This document shows, piece by piece, positions 26,826 to 36,753 of a stretch of DNA of 64,000 bases (positions within the stretch are counted from its first letter, which is position 1; each line of letters begins with the position of its first letter). The notes beneath the pieces are model-generated. The model did no database searches and was not told where the DNA came from. It saw only the letters and a list, made by a program, of their open reading frames with translations. Source of the DNA: Streptomyces sp. NBC_01275 (GTDB lineage Bacteria > Actinomycetota > Actinomycetes > Streptomycetales > Streptomycetaceae); the NCBI RefSeq assembly GCF_026340655.1, contig NZ_JAPEOZ010000001.1, positions 3,658,001 through 3,722,000 on the forward strand, in the 5' to 3' direction. Made by a program: the position numbers and the translations under genes.

Positions 26826-26915
26826 CCCGCGTAATGATTCGGGCCCAGCCGCCTCTCTCCTCGTACGGGCCCGCCCACGGGTTCGTACGGACGCGTCTCG
26901 AGAGGGAGAACGGAC

Positions 26916-27392
26916 ATGCATCACACCGTGGTGGAGCGGGAGCTGGAGCTCAAGCTCATCCTGTCGCCGGAGCGCAGCATCCCGGTTCCGGCCCGGCTCA
27001 GCTACCGCAGCGACGACCCCTTCGCCGTGCACATCAGCTTCCACATCAACTCCGAGCACCCCGTCCACTGGACGTTCGCGCGCGAGCTGCTCGTGGAGGG
27101 GGTCTTCCGGCCGTGCGGGCACGGGGACGTGCGGGTGTGGCCGACGAAGGTGGAGGGGCGCAGCGTCGTGCTGATGGCGCTGAGTTCACCCGACGGAGAC
27201 GCTCTGCTGGAGGCGCCGGCCGCCCAGGTCTCGGCCTGGCTGGAGCGCACGCTGCGGGTGGTGCCCCCGGGGACTGAGGGCGAGCAGCTCGGCATCGACG
27301 ACGGTCTGGCCGAACTGCTCGCCCCCACTCCCGCGGACGACCTGTGGCTGCGCGATCCGTGGCCGTCGGACGAGTCCGTGGACGGGGAGTGA
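26916..27392 (+). CDS. ssgG: SsgA-like sporulation/cell-division protein SsgG
   Basis: This 158-residue cytoplasmic protein is from a family confined to sporulating actinomycetes. Family motifs seen are LRY/LSYRSDDPFAVHISFH, VHWTFARELLVEGV, GDVRVWP and SPDGDALLEAP. SsgA-like proteins control septum placement and FtsZ recruitment during sporulation, and SsgG has been linked to correct septum-site selection (established knowledge in S. coelicolor). The assignment to SsgG rather than another paralogue rests on neighbourhood (RDD genes and FAD oxidase), which is recalled, not searched. Confidence 0.85.
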   Translation: MHHTVVERELELKLILSPERSIPVPARLSYRSDDPFAVHISFHINSEHPVHWTFARELLVEGVFRPCGHGDVRVWPTKVEGRSVVLMALSSPDGDALLEAPAAQVSAWLERTLRVVPPGTEGEQLGIDDGLAELLAPTPADDLWLRDPWPSDESVDGE

Positions 27393-27423
27393 ACCAGGGC
27401 GAGTCGGGGTGGGTCGGGGTGCG

Positions 27424-28791
27424 TCAGAACAGCTTGCCGGGGTTGAGGATGCCCAGCGGGTCGAAAGCGGTCTTGATCGCGCGCTGCATCTCCACGCCCA
27501 CCGGGCCGATCTCGCGGGCCAGCCACTCCTTCTTCAGCACGCCGACGCCGTGTTCGCCGGTGATCGTGCCGTCGAGTTCCAGGCCGAGGGCCATGATCTC
27601 GTCGAAGGAGTCGCGGGCCCGCCGGCACTCGTCGGGGTCCTGCGCGTCGAAGCAGACGGTGGGGTGGGTGTTGCCGTCGCCGGCGTGGGCGACGACCCCG
27701 ATGGTGAGCCGGTGCTTCTCGGCGATGCGCTCGACGCCTTCGAGCATCTCGGCGAGCCGCGAGCGGGGCACGCACACGTCGTCGATCATCGTGGCGCCCT
27801 TCACCGCCTCCAGGGCGACGAGCGACGAGCGCCGTGCCTGCAACAGCAGTTCCGACTCGGCCGCGTCGTCGGCGGGGACCACCTGGGTGGCGCCGGCCGC
27901 CTCGCACAGCGCGCCGACGGCGGCGAGGTCGGCGGCCGGGTCGGTGGTGTCGAAGGCCGCCAGCAGCAGGGCCTCCGTGGTCTCGGGCAGACCCATGCGG
28001 GTGAGCTCGTTGACCGCTCTCACCGTCGTACGGTCCATCAGCTCCAGGAGCGACGGGACGTGGCCGCCTTCCATGATCCGGCACACGGCGTCGCAGGCGG
28101 CGGCGCCGGAGGCGAACTCCGCGGCCAGCACGAGCTGCCGGGGCGGCTGCGGCTTGAGGGCCAGGACCGCCCGTACGACGACGCCGAGCGAGCCCTCGGA
28201 TCCGACGAAGAGCCGGGTCGTGTCGTACCCGGCGACGCCCTTGGCCGTACGCCGGCCGGTGGACATCAGGCGGCCGTCGGCCAGCACGACGTCGAGGCCG
28301 AGGACGTACTCGGCCGTCACTCCGTACTTCACGCAGCACAGCCCGCCCGACGCGGTGCCGATGTTGCCGCCGATCGTGCACGTCTCCCAGCTGGAGGGGT
28401 CGGGCGGGTAATAGAGGCCGTGTTCGTTCACCGCGCGGGAGAGCGTGGCGTTGACGACGCCCGGTTCGACGACGGCGATGCGGTCGACCGGGTTGATCTC
28501 CAGGATGCGGTCCATCCTGACGAGGGACAGGACGATGCAGCCGTCGGTGGCGTTGGCGGCGCCGGACAGACCGGTGCGCGCGCCCTGCGGGACGACGGGG
28601 ACGCGCAGTTCGGTGGCGGTGCGCAGGACGTGCTGGACGTCCTCGACCGTGCGCGCCAGCACGACGACCGCGGGGGTGCCGGCCGGGCAGAAGCTGGCCA
28701 TGTCGTTGGCGTACGAGGCGGTGACGTCGGGGTCGGTGAGGACGGCCTCGGCGGGCAGGCCGGCGAGCAGACGGTCGACGAGCAGGCTCAT
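27424..28791 (-). CDS. FAD-linked oxidase (GlcD/D-lactate dehydrogenase family)
   Basis: This 455-residue flavoprotein has the PCMH-type FAD-binding region (VPVVPQGARTGLSGAAN, with SWETCTIGGNIGTASGG contacting the pyrophosphate) and a C-terminal FAD-linked oxidase domain ending DPLGILNPGKLF. VAHAGDGNTHP is the conserved active-site His-Asp motif of the GlcD/D-LDH/D2HGDH group. It probably oxidises a D-2-hydroxyacid such as glycolate or D-lactate, using the respiratory chain or another acceptor. No partner glcE/glcF gene is nearby. It is divergent from the TPR gene. Confidence 0.9.
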   Translation of the reverse strand: MSLLVDRLLAGLPAEAVLTDPDVTASYANDMASFCPAGTPAVVVLARTVEDVQHVLRTATELRVPVVPQGARTGLSGAANATDGCIVLSLVRMDRILEINPVDRIAVVEPGVVNATLSRAVNEHGLYYPPDPSSWETCTIGGNIGTASGGLCCVKYGVTAEYVLGLDVVLADGRLMSTGRRTAKGVAGYDTTRLFVGSEGSLGVVVRAVLALKPQPPRQLVLAAEFASGAAACDAVCRIMEGGHVPSLLELMDRTTVRAVNELTRMGLPETTEALLLAAFDTTDPAADLAAVGALCEAAGATQVVPADDAAESELLLQARRSSLVALEAVKGATMIDDVCVPRSRLAEMLEGVERIAEKHRLTIGVVAHAGDGNTHPTVCFDAQDPDECRRARDSFDEIMALGLELDGTITGEHGVGVLKKEWLAREIGPVGVEMQRAIKTAFDPLGILNPGKLF

Positions 28792-28880
28792 GATCACAGG
28801 TTCGCACCCGGGGCCATCGGTGTGAACCCCGTCCGCCGGCCCCTTCGGCTGACGTCGCAGGGTCGTCGTGCTGACGCACA

Positions 28881-30398
28881 GTGAGCGCCATGGAGAACGA
28901 AGCCGCAGCCGCGGAAGCCGTGGCCACCAGCCCCGCGCAGGGAACGCCGGGAACACAGCAGACGCCGGGAACTCCGGGAACACCGGGAGCTCCGGGAACG
29001 TCCGGGAAACGCTTTCGCCGCCGGCATCTGCTCCTCGGCTCGCTCGTGGGCGCTCTCGTGCTGGGCGGCGGAGCGGCGCTGCTGTGGTGGCTGCCCGGCG
29101 AGGACGCGGCGGGCGGGAAGGCGGCCGCGCCGGCTCCGGGGGCCGTGGCGGGAGCGGCGGTCCAGGCGGGCGTGCCGGCCGCGCTGCCCGACCTCGCGGC
29201 GCTGGTGGAGGCACGCGAGAGCCGGGTGCTGGCGCATCCCGAGGACGCCCGGTCCTGGGCGGTGCTCGGCGCGGCCTACGTCGAACAGGGCCGGCGCACC
29301 GCCGACGCGGCCCACCTCTACCCGAAGGCGGAGCGGGCGCTGCGGACCTCGCTGAAGGTGCGCCCGAAGGGCAACGCCGAGGCTCTCAGCGGTCTGGCCG
29401 CCCTGGCCGACGCGCGCCGGGACTTCCGGTCGGCGCGGGCCTGGGGCGAGGCCGCGCGCAAGCTCGCGCCGAAGCGCTGGACGACGTATCCGCCGCTGAT
29501 CGACGCGTACACCGGCCTCGGCGACTACAAGAAGGCGCGCACGGCGCTGGACCGGCTGATGCGGCTGCGGTCCGGTCCGGCCGTGCTCGGGCGGGCGGCG
29601 GGCGTCTACTGGGACCGGGGCTGGCGCGAGGACGCGCAGGCCGCGCTGTCGGACGCGGCGGCCGGCGCCTCCTCCCCCGCGGAGCAGGCGGGCTGGCTGG
29701 AGCGGGCCGGGCAGCTCGCCTGGGAGCGCGGCGAGCGGGAGGACGCGCTGCGGCACTTCCAGGAGGCGGTGCGGCTCGACCCCGACCAGCGGGCCGCGCA
29801 GGCCGGACAGGGGCGGGCGCTGGCGGCGCTGGGCCGCACGTCGGAGGCGCTGAGCGCGTACCAGGTGGCGCTCGCCAAGCAGCCGTTGCCGGGTTACGCG
29901 CTGGAGCTGGGCGAGCTGTACGAGTCGCTGGGGCTGACCCAGCCGGCCCGGGTGCAGTACGACCTGCTGCGGGCGCGGGTGGGACAGGAGGCGGCGGGCG
30001 GGGTCGACGGGGAGCTGCTGCTGGGCCGGTTCGAGGCGGAACACGGGGATCCGGCGTCGGCAGTGCGGCGGCTGCGGGCCGAGTGGCTGCGGCAGCCGGG
30101 GATCGCGGTCGCGGACGCGCTGGGGTGGGCGCTGCACCAGGCCGGTGACGACAAGGAAGCGCTCAGGTTCGCCAGGATCGCCACGGACCGGGCGCACGGC
30201 GGCGCGGTGCGCAGTGCGCCGTACGCCTTCCATCGGGGCATGATCGAGCGGGGGTTGGAGAAGGACGGGCCGGCCCGGCGTCACCTTCAGGAGGCGTTGC
30301 AGATCAACCCGTACTTCTCCCCGCTCCAGGTACGGCAGGCCCGGGCGGCGCTGGCCCGACTGGGCGACGAACCGGCCGAGGAGAAGCTGCCCGAGTAA
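28881..30398 (+). CDS. Membrane-anchored TPR protein
   Basis: The protein has 505 residues. A Gly-Thr-Pro repeat stretch (residues 20-40, TPGTPGTPGAPG) is followed by a basic patch and one membrane helix at about 50-70, then an outward-facing series of tetratricopeptide-like helices, for example SWAVLGAAYVEQGRRTADAAHLYPKAERALR, WLERAGQLAWERGEREDALRHFQEA and RRHLQEALQINPYFSPLQVRQAR. TPR domains hold protein partners; the specific one is unknown. The start may be GTG 28881 or ATG 28890; neither has a strong Shine-Dalgarno. Both lie in the divergent promoter region shared with the FAD oxidase. Confidence 0.8.
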   Translation: MSAMENEAAAAEAVATSPAQGTPGTQQTPGTPGTPGAPGTSGKRFRRRHLLLGSLVGALVLGGGAALLWWLPGEDAAGGKAAAPAPGAVAGAAVQAGVPAALPDLAALVEARESRVLAHPEDARSWAVLGAAYVEQGRRTADAAHLYPKAERALRTSLKVRPKGNAEALSGLAALADARRDFRSARAWGEAARKLAPKRWTTYPPLIDAYTGLGDYKKARTALDRLMRLRSGPAVLGRAAGVYWDRGWREDAQAALSDAAAGASSPAEQAGWLERAGQLAWERGEREDALRHFQEAVRLDPDQRAAQAGQGRALAALGRTSEALSAYQVALAKQPLPGYALELGELYESLGLTQPARVQYDLLRARVGQEAAGGVDGELLLGRFEAEHGDPASAVRRLRAEWLRQPGIAVADALGWALHQAGDDKEALRFARIATDRAHGGAVRSAPYAFHRGMIERGLEKDGPARRHLQEALQINPYFSPLQVRQARAALARLGDEPAEEKLPE

Positions 30399-30438
30399 CC
30401 GGAGTACCCGAGTGCCGGAGTACCGGAGTACCCGAGTG
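30398..30438. repeat. Direct repeat between convergent TPR and hpd genes
   Basis: ACCGGAGTACCCGAGTG occurs at 30398-30414 and 30422-30438, separated by a partial copy. It begins at the TPR gene stop codon. Confidence 0.7.
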
Positions 30439-30443
30439 ACCGG

Positions 30444-31652
<1,209 letters not shown>

Positions 31653-31711
31653 TCAGCGGTACGACGGTTTCGGCGGCCTTTCTGTACAGGGTGACCATCT
31701 CGGAGGCGGGC

Positions 31712-32191
31712 ATGGCGATCGATCGGCTGGACGGGCGCATCATCGTGCTGTTGGCGCGGGAGCCGCGGATCGGGGTGCTGGAGATGTCCCGTCGGCTGGG
31801 GGTGGCGCGGGGCACGGTGCAGGCGCGGCTCGACCGGCTTCAGTCGAATGGAGTCATCCGGGGCTTCGGTCCGCAGGTGGATCCGGCGGCGCTCGGCTAC
31901 CCCGTCACCGCGTTCGCCACGCTGCAGATCCGGCAGGGGCAAGGGGCGGACGTACGGGCGCACTTGGCGGGTGTGCCGGAGGTGCTGGAGCTGCACACCA
32001 CCACCGGCGGCGGGGACATGCTGTGCCGGCTGGTGGCCCGCTCCAACGCCGATCTCCAGCGGGTCATCGACCTGGTCGTCGGTTTTGATGGGATCGTCCG
32101 GGCCTCCACCGCGATCGTGATGGAGAACCCCGTTCCACTGCGGGTCATCCCGCTGGTGGAGCAGGCGGCGGAAGACCCGGAGCGGACCTAG
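31712..32191 (+). CDS. Lrp/AsnC-family regulator, likely controlling hpd
   Basis: The protein has 159 residues. The N-terminal HTH reads LDGRIIVLLAREPRIGVLEMSRRLGVARGTVQARLDRL, and the RAM ligand-binding domain follows. The ATG at 31712 is chosen because CGGAGG lies five bases upstream; a longer frame from 31649 lacks such a signal. It is divergent from hpd (123 bases between starts). Lrp proteins in this position typically sense an aromatic amino acid or the keto-acid substrate (inference). AT-rich sequence between the genes at 31617-31645 is a plausible operator. Confidence 0.88.
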   Translation: MAIDRLDGRIIVLLAREPRIGVLEMSRRLGVARGTVQARLDRLQSNGVIRGFGPQVDPAALGYPVTAFATLQIRQGQGADVRAHLAGVPEVLELHTTTGGGDMLCRLVARSNADLQRVIDLVVGFDGIVRASTAIVMENPVPLRVIPLVEQAAEDPERT

Positions 32192-32279
32192 CCGACACCC
32201 GACCCGGCCGACGCACCCGGCCCGGTCGACCTGCCCGGCCCGGTCCGCATATCCGGCCGACATGGGGTGGTGAGCGCGT

Positions 32280-32927
32280 GTGACCTTCTGGGAGTACCTG
32301 AGCACCCGGCACCAGCAACTGCTCACCGACGCCTTTCAACACGCCAGCGCCGTCTTCCAGTGCATGGTCGTGGCGACCCTGCTCGGGGTGCTGATCGGGG
32401 TGGTCGCCTACCGCAGCGACTGGGGCGGCAACCTCGCCACCGTCTCCACCTCCGCCCTCCTCACCATCCCGTCCCTCGCCATGATCGGTCTGCTGATCCC
32501 GGTGGTGGGCCTGGGCGTGCCGCCGACGGTGATCGCGCTGACGCTGTACGGGCTGCTGCCGATCGTGCGGAACTCGATCGTCGGGCTGCGCGGGGTCGAC
32601 CCCTCCCTGGTGGAAGCGGCCACCGGCATCGGGATGTCCCGCCTGGCCCGGCTGGCGCGGGTGGAGCTGCCGCTGGCCTGGCCGCCGATCCTGACCGGGA
32701 TCCGGGTCTCGACGCAGATGCTGATGGGCATCGCCGCCATCGCCGCGTACGCCTCCGGGCCGGGCCTGGGCAACGAGATCTTCCGGGGCATCGCCTCCCT
32801 GGGCAGCAAGAACGCGCTCAACCAGGTCCTCGCCGGCACGCTCGGGATCATCGTCCTCGCGTTGCTGTTCGACGCCGCGTACGTCCTGCTCGGCCGGCTG
32901 ACGATTCCCAGGGGGATCCGTGTCTGA
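32280..32927 (+). CDS. Glycine-betaine/choline ABC transporter permease (OpuC type)
   Basis: This 215-residue inner-membrane permease has five to six helices and the coupling motif GLRGVDPSLVEAATGIGMSRLARLARVELPLA (EAA-like loop contacting the ATPase). SALLTIPSLAMIGLLIPVVGLGVPP is typical of the OpuCB/YehW group. It starts at a GTG, with the ATPase gene overlapping its last 8 bases. It is the first gene of a four-gene importer operon. Its likely substrates are osmoprotectants such as betaine, choline or carnitine; the exact one is not evident. Confidence 0.9.
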   Translation: MTFWEYLSTRHQQLLTDAFQHASAVFQCMVVATLLGVLIGVVAYRSDWGGNLATVSTSALLTIPSLAMIGLLIPVVGLGVPPTVIALTLYGLLPIVRNSIVGLRGVDPSLVEAATGIGMSRLARLARVELPLAWPPILTGIRVSTQMLMGIAAIAAYASGPGLGNEIFRGIASLGSKNALNQVLAGTLGIIVLALLFDAAYVLLGRLTIPRGIRV

Positions 32928-34188
32928 CTCACATGGAGCGACGCATGGGGCAACGCATGGGACGACGCATGGGGCGACGATCGAACTGGAGAACCTGACC
33001 AAGCGCTACCCGGGCAACCCCCACCCCGCCGTCGACAGCGTCAGCATGGAGATCAAGGCCGGCGAGACGGTCGTCTTCGTCGGCCCGTCCGGCTGCGGGA
33101 AGTCCACGACGCTCAAGATGATCAACCGGCTGATCGAGCCGAGCGGCGGCCGGATCCGCATCGACGGCGAGGACGTCACCGACATCGACCCGGTGAAGCT
33201 GCGCCGGAAGGTCGGGTACGCGATCCAGTCGTCCGGGCTCTTCCCGCACATGACGGTCGCCCAGAACATCGCGCTCGTGCCGCGGATGATCGGCTGGCCT
33301 AAGGCGCGGATCAGGGACCGGGTGGAGGAGATGCTCGACCTGGTGGGGCTCCACCCCGGCGAGTTCCACGGCCGCTACCCGCGCCAGCTCTCCGGCGGCC
33401 AGCAGCAACGCGTGGGCGTGGCACGGGCGTTGGCCGCCGATCCGCCGGTGCTGCTGATGGACGAGCCGTTCGGCGCGGTCGACCCCATCACCCGCGACCA
33501 CCTCCAGGACGAGCTGATCCGGCTCCAGCACGAGCTGCACAAGACGATCGTGTTCGTCACCCATGACTTCGACGAGGCGATCAAGCTGGGCGACCGGATC
33601 GTGGTCCTGCGCGAGCGCTCGCACATCGCCCAGTTCGACACCCCGGAGGCGATCCTCACCAACCCGGCGGACGACTTCGTCTCCGGGTTCGTGGGGGCGG
33701 GGGCCGCGCTGAAGCGGCTCAACCTCACCCGGGTGCGGGACGTCGGGATCACCGACTATCCGACGGTGACGGTCGACGACCCCCTGCAGAGCGTCTTCAA
33801 CATGCTCCGCTCCAGCAGCGCCAACGAGATCCTGCTCCTGGACAGGCGCCGCCGCCCCTACAAGTGGCTGCGCCGCGGCGACCTGATGCGGGCCAAGGGC
33901 TCGCTGGCCCGCGCCGGGACGCTGGTGCACGACACGGTGACCCGGGACGCGACGCTGAGGGACGCGCTGGAGGCGGTCCTGATCGACAACGCCGGGCGGG
34001 TCGCGGTCACCGGGCGGCGCGGCGAGTACATGGGCGTCGTCGACATGGAGACGCTGATGAACTCCGTGCAGGAGCTGCTGGAGGCCGACCGGCTGGAGGC
34101 GCTGGAGGCCCATCACGAACTGGAGGAGGCCCGGTCCGCGCAGACGCACGCGGAACAGGAGGGACCGGGCGGGGAGGTGAAGGCGTGA
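32920..34188 (+). CDS. Glycine-betaine/choline ABC transporter ATPase with CBS domains
   Basis: The protein has 422 residues. Residues 3-20 are a repeat tail, (T)HGAT(T)HG..., not seen in relatives. Then comes an ABC domain: Walker A VGPSGCGKST, signature LSGGQQQRVGVARAL, Walker B PVLLMDEPFGAVD, H-loop FVTHDFDEA. The C-terminal part is a CBS-pair region (TDYPTVTVDDPLQSVFNML, VTGRRGEYMGVVDMETLM). In OpuA-type systems the CBS domains sense ionic strength (family knowledge). The start at GTG 32920 is supported by overlap with the upstream permease stop. Confidence 0.93.
   Translation: MSDSHGATHGATHGTTHGATIELENLTKRYPGNPHPAVDSVSMEIKAGETVVFVGPSGCGKSTTLKMINRLIEPSGGRIRIDGEDVTDIDPVKLRRKVGYAIQSSGLFPHMTVAQNIALVPRMIGWPKARIRDRVEEMLDLVGLHPGEFHGRYPRQLSGGQQQRVGVARALAADPPVLLMDEPFGAVDPITRDHLQDELIRLQHELHKTIVFVTHDFDEAIKLGDRIVVLRERSHIAQFDTPEAILTNPADDFVSGFVGAGAALKRLNLTRVRDVGITDYPTVTVDDPLQSVFNMLRSSSANEILLLDRRRRPYKWLRRGDLMRAKGSLARAGTLVHDTVTRDATLRDALEAVLIDNAGRVAVTGRRGEYMGVVDMETLMNSVQELLEADRLEALEAHHELEEARSAQTHAEQEGPGGEVKA
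32932..32979 (+). repeat. 12-bp tandem repeat inside the ATPase gene (four copies)
   Basis: Units CATGGAGCGACG, CATGGGGCAACG, CATGGGACGACG and CATGGGGCGACG encode the repeated (T/A)HGA(T) peptide at the N-terminus. It is in frame, so copy-number change keeps the gene open. Confidence 0.85.
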
Positions 34189-35120
34189 CCGCGCCCGGAC
34201 GGCTCGAGGGCACTCCCGGCGGAAGCGGCGAGACTCCCGACGTACAGGAGGAGACGCCCGACGGACAGGGCGGGACTCCCGACGCACAGGGGGAGACGCC
34301 CGGCGGACGTACAGGGACGCCCGGTGGAGTGAACGAGGCTCCCGGGCCGGCGGAATCCCCCGTGCCGCAGCCTCCCGCGCGGCGGCGCGTCACGTGGCAG
34401 AAGCTGACCTTCCTGCCCGCGTTCCTCGTCGCCCTGCTGCTCGCGACCTGGCTGTGGTTCCAGCAGGCCACCCTGGACTCGATCTCCGAGAACGCGCTGG
34501 CCAAGGGCCAGGTGCAGAAGGCGCTCTGGCAGCACGTGTATCTGACGGCGGTGTCCACGTTCTTCGTGCTGATCATCGCGATCCCGCTGGGCGTCCTGCT
34601 CACCCGCCGGGCGCTGCGCAGAGCCGCCCCGCTCGCGATGACCGTCGCCAACATGGGCCAGGCGACGCCCGCGATCGGTCTGCTCGCCCTGCTGGTGATC
34701 TGGTTGGGCACGGGCACGAAGGCCGCCCTGATCGGCATCATCGCCTACGCCGTCCTGCCGGTGCTCTCCAACACCGTCGCCGGTCTGAAGGCGAACGACC
34801 CGACCCTGCTGGAGGCGGCCCGCGGCATCGGCATGTCCTCGCTGGGCGTGCTGTGCCGCGTGGAGCTGCCGCTCGCCGTCCCGCTGATCCTGGCGGGCGT
34901 GCGGACGGCCCTCGTCCTCAACGTCGGCACGGCGACCCTGGCGACCTTCGGCGGGGGCGGCGGTCTGGGCGTGCTGATCACCGCCGGCATCACCAACCAG
35001 CGGATGCCGGTACTGGTGCTGGGCTCGATCCTCACGGTCTCGCTGGCCCTGCTGGTCGACTGGCTGGGCTCGCTGGCCGAAGTGCTGTTGCGGCCGCGCG
35101 GGCTGGAGGTGGGGAGGTGA
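34185..35120 (+). CDS. Glycine-betaine/choline ABC permease with repetitive N-terminal extension
   Basis: The protein has 311 residues. Residues 1-68 form an unusual cytoplasmic tail of Gly/Glu/Thr/Pro repeats (units such as GETPDVQ, EETPDGQ, GGTPDAQ) ending in a Pro-rich basic segment. Then come five to six membrane helices with the EAA-type loop AARGIGMSSLGVLCRVELPLA. The gene overlaps the ATPase stop by 4 bases (GTGA) and the binding-protein start by 4, so the operon is tightly coupled. It is one of a pair of permeases that should form a heterodimer. Confidence 0.9.
   Translation: MTAPGRLEGTPGGSGETPDVQEETPDGQGGTPDAQGETPGGRTGTPGGVNEAPGPAESPVPQPPARRRVTWQKLTFLPAFLVALLLATWLWFQQATLDSISENALAKGQVQKALWQHVYLTAVSTFFVLIIAIPLGVLLTRRALRRAAPLAMTVANMGQATPAIGLLALLVIWLGTGTKAALIGIIAYAVLPVLSNTVAGLKANDPTLLEAARGIGMSSLGVLCRVELPLAVPLILAGVRTALVLNVGTATLATFGGGGGLGVLITAGITNQRMPVLVLGSILTVSLALLVDWLGSLAEVLLRPRGLEVGR
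34227..34331 (+). repeat. 21-bp tandem repeat inside the permease gene (about five copies)
   Basis: Seven-residue units of the form G/E-E/G-T-P-D/G-x-Q/R are encoded by imperfect 21-base repeats from residue 15 to 49. Confidence 0.8.
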
Positions 35121-36088
35121 GACGTCCGCTTCGCTGCACGGCCGCGCTGGCCCTGGTGCTGGCGTCGTCGGCGGCGTCCGGCTGCGGGCTGTCCAGCGGC
35201 TCCCCCATGGTCGACGACGTCTCGCCCGGGTCGATCGGACAGGGCGAGCCGCTGAAGGGCGCCCGTCTCACCGTGACGTCGAAGTCGTTCACCGAGAACC
35301 TGATCCTCGGCGCGATGATGGGCATCGCCTTCCAGGCGGCGGGCGCGGACGTCCTGGACCGCACCGGCATCCAGGGCTCCATCGGCTCGCGCGAGGCGGT
35401 CAAGAACGGCGACGCCGACGCCATGTACGAGTACACGGGCACCGCCTGGATCACGTACCAGGGCAACTCCGAGCCCGTCACCGACCCGCAGGCGCAGTGG
35501 CAGGCCGTGCACGACGCCGATGTGCGGGGCGGGGTGACCTGGCTGCCGCCGTCGCGGCTGAACAACACCTACGCGCTGGCCATGAACCAGGACGACTACC
35601 GCAAGCACCGCACGAGGACGCTGTCCGAGGTGGCCGCGCTGTCCACGTCGGACCCGAAGGCCGTGACGCTGTGCGTGGAGAGCGAGTTCGCCAACCGCGC
35701 GGACGGGCTGCCGGGGATGGAGAAGGCGTACGGCATGGACGTGTCGACGTCCCGGATCACGCAGATGGACACCGGGATCATCTACACCCAGGTGCAGAAG
35801 GGGAGTTGCACCTACGGGGAGGTCTTCACCACCGACGGGCGCATCAAGTCCATGAACCTGGTGGTGATGCAGGACGACAGGAGGTTCTTCCCCAACTACA
35901 ACGCTGCCCCGGCGATCAACTCCAAGGCCTTCGAGAAGTGGCCGGCCATCGCGGAGGTCATCGACCCCGTCACCGAGAAGCTGGACAACGCGGTGGCGCA
36001 GGAGCTGAACGCGAAGGTGGACGTGGACGGGGAGGATCCGCATCAGGTGGCGCTGGAGTGGATGAAGGCGGAGGGGTTCGTCAAGTAG
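35117..36088 (+). CDS. Glycine-betaine/choline ABC substrate-binding lipoprotein
   Basis: The protein has 323 residues. The signal ends at lipobox ASSAASGC, followed by a short linker. The mature domain begins RLTVTSKSFTENLILG, the OpuC/ProX-type binding-protein signature (SKxFTE-x-x-L). DADAMYEYTGTAW and CVESEFANRADGLPGMEKAYG are also family motifs. It is the last gene of the importer operon, starting with GTG inside the preceding stop (GTGA). Aromatic residues that cage the quaternary amine are present in this fold but could not be assigned with certainty. Confidence 0.92.
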   Translation: MRRPLRCTAALALVLASSAASGCGLSSGSPMVDDVSPGSIGQGEPLKGARLTVTSKSFTENLILGAMMGIAFQAAGADVLDRTGIQGSIGSREAVKNGDADAMYEYTGTAWITYQGNSEPVTDPQAQWQAVHDADVRGGVTWLPPSRLNNTYALAMNQDDYRKHRTRTLSEVAALSTSDPKAVTLCVESEFANRADGLPGMEKAYGMDVSTSRITQMDTGIIYTQVQKGSCTYGEVFTTDGRIKSMNLVVMQDDRRFFPNYNAAPAINSKAFEKWPAIAEVIDPVTEKLDNAVAQELNAKVDVDGEDPHQVALEWMKAEGFVK

Positions 36089-36111
36089 GGGGCGAACGGG
36101 GCCGATCGACT

Positions 36112-36157
36112 TACAAAGAAGTTGTTGCAAAGAGACCTTTGCAACGCTACCTTTGTA
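36112..36157. promoter_or_regulatory. Nested palindromic operator upstream of the ArsR-family gene
   Basis: An inner repeat TTGCAAAG-AGAC-CTTTGCAA (36125-36144) and an outer repeat TACAAAG / CTTTGTA (36112-36118, 36151-36157) share the same centre at 36134.5. The outer arm ends three bases before the ArsR ATG, so binding would block transcription. Confidence 0.8.
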
Positions 36158-36160
36158 TTC

Positions 36161-36742
36161 ATGACGGAGCAGGAAGAACCGAAGCAGCGGCGGCTCGACG
36201 CCCGCGCCCTGCGCGGCCTCGCCCACCCGCTGCGCATGCAGATGCTCAACGCACTGCGGCAGCGCGGTCCGGCAACCGCGTCCCAACTGGCCGCACAGCT
36301 GGGCGAGTCGAGCGGAGCGACCAGTTATCACCTGCGCCAGCTCGCCGCGCACGGCTTCGTCGAGGACGCCCCGGAGCACGGCAAGGGACGCGAGCGCTGG
36401 TGGCGGGCTGTGGACGAGGGGCTGGTCTTCGACAGCTCCGAGTTCGAGGGCGCCGGACCCGAAGTACGCGGGGCGGCGGAGATGTTCCTGCACGAAGTCG
36501 CGAACAACCACGCCCGTGAGCTGTCCACCTGGCTCAGCACCCGCGACCGCTGGTCCGAGCCCTGGTCACGCTCCACCGACATGAGCGACATGACCCTGCG
36601 GCTCACTCCGGCCCTCGCCGGCGAGCTCGTCGACAAGATGCACGAGCTGATCGACAGCTACCGCGACCGCGTTCCCGACGACGAGGTCGGGGCCGAACGC
36701 GTACGCATCCACAGCCACCTCTTCCCCATCACCACGGACTGA
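36161..36742 (+). CDS. ArsR-type winged-helix regulator
   Basis: The protein has 193 residues. The HTH spans LRGLAHPLRMQMLNALRQRGPATASQLAAQLGESSGATSYHLRQLAAHGFV, the winged-helix pattern of ArsR (helix-turn-helix recognition GATSYHLRQL). The C-terminal region is longer than classical metal sensors and lacks the paired Cys/His metal motifs, so it is probably an organic-ligand or uncharacterised sensor. The ATG at 36161 has no Shine-Dalgarno and sits right behind the operator, so the mRNA may be leaderless. Autoregulation is likely. A 60-residue gene follows by 11 bases. Confidence 0.88.
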   Translation: MTEQEEPKQRRLDARALRGLAHPLRMQMLNALRQRGPATASQLAAQLGESSGATSYHLRQLAAHGFVEDAPEHGKGRERWWRAVDEGLVFDSSEFEGAGPEVRGAAEMFLHEVANNHARELSTWLSTRDRWSEPWSRSTDMSDMTLRLTPALAGELVDKMHELIDSYRDRVPDDEVGAERVRIHSHLFPITTD

Positions 36743-36753
36743 AGGGCACCGCC

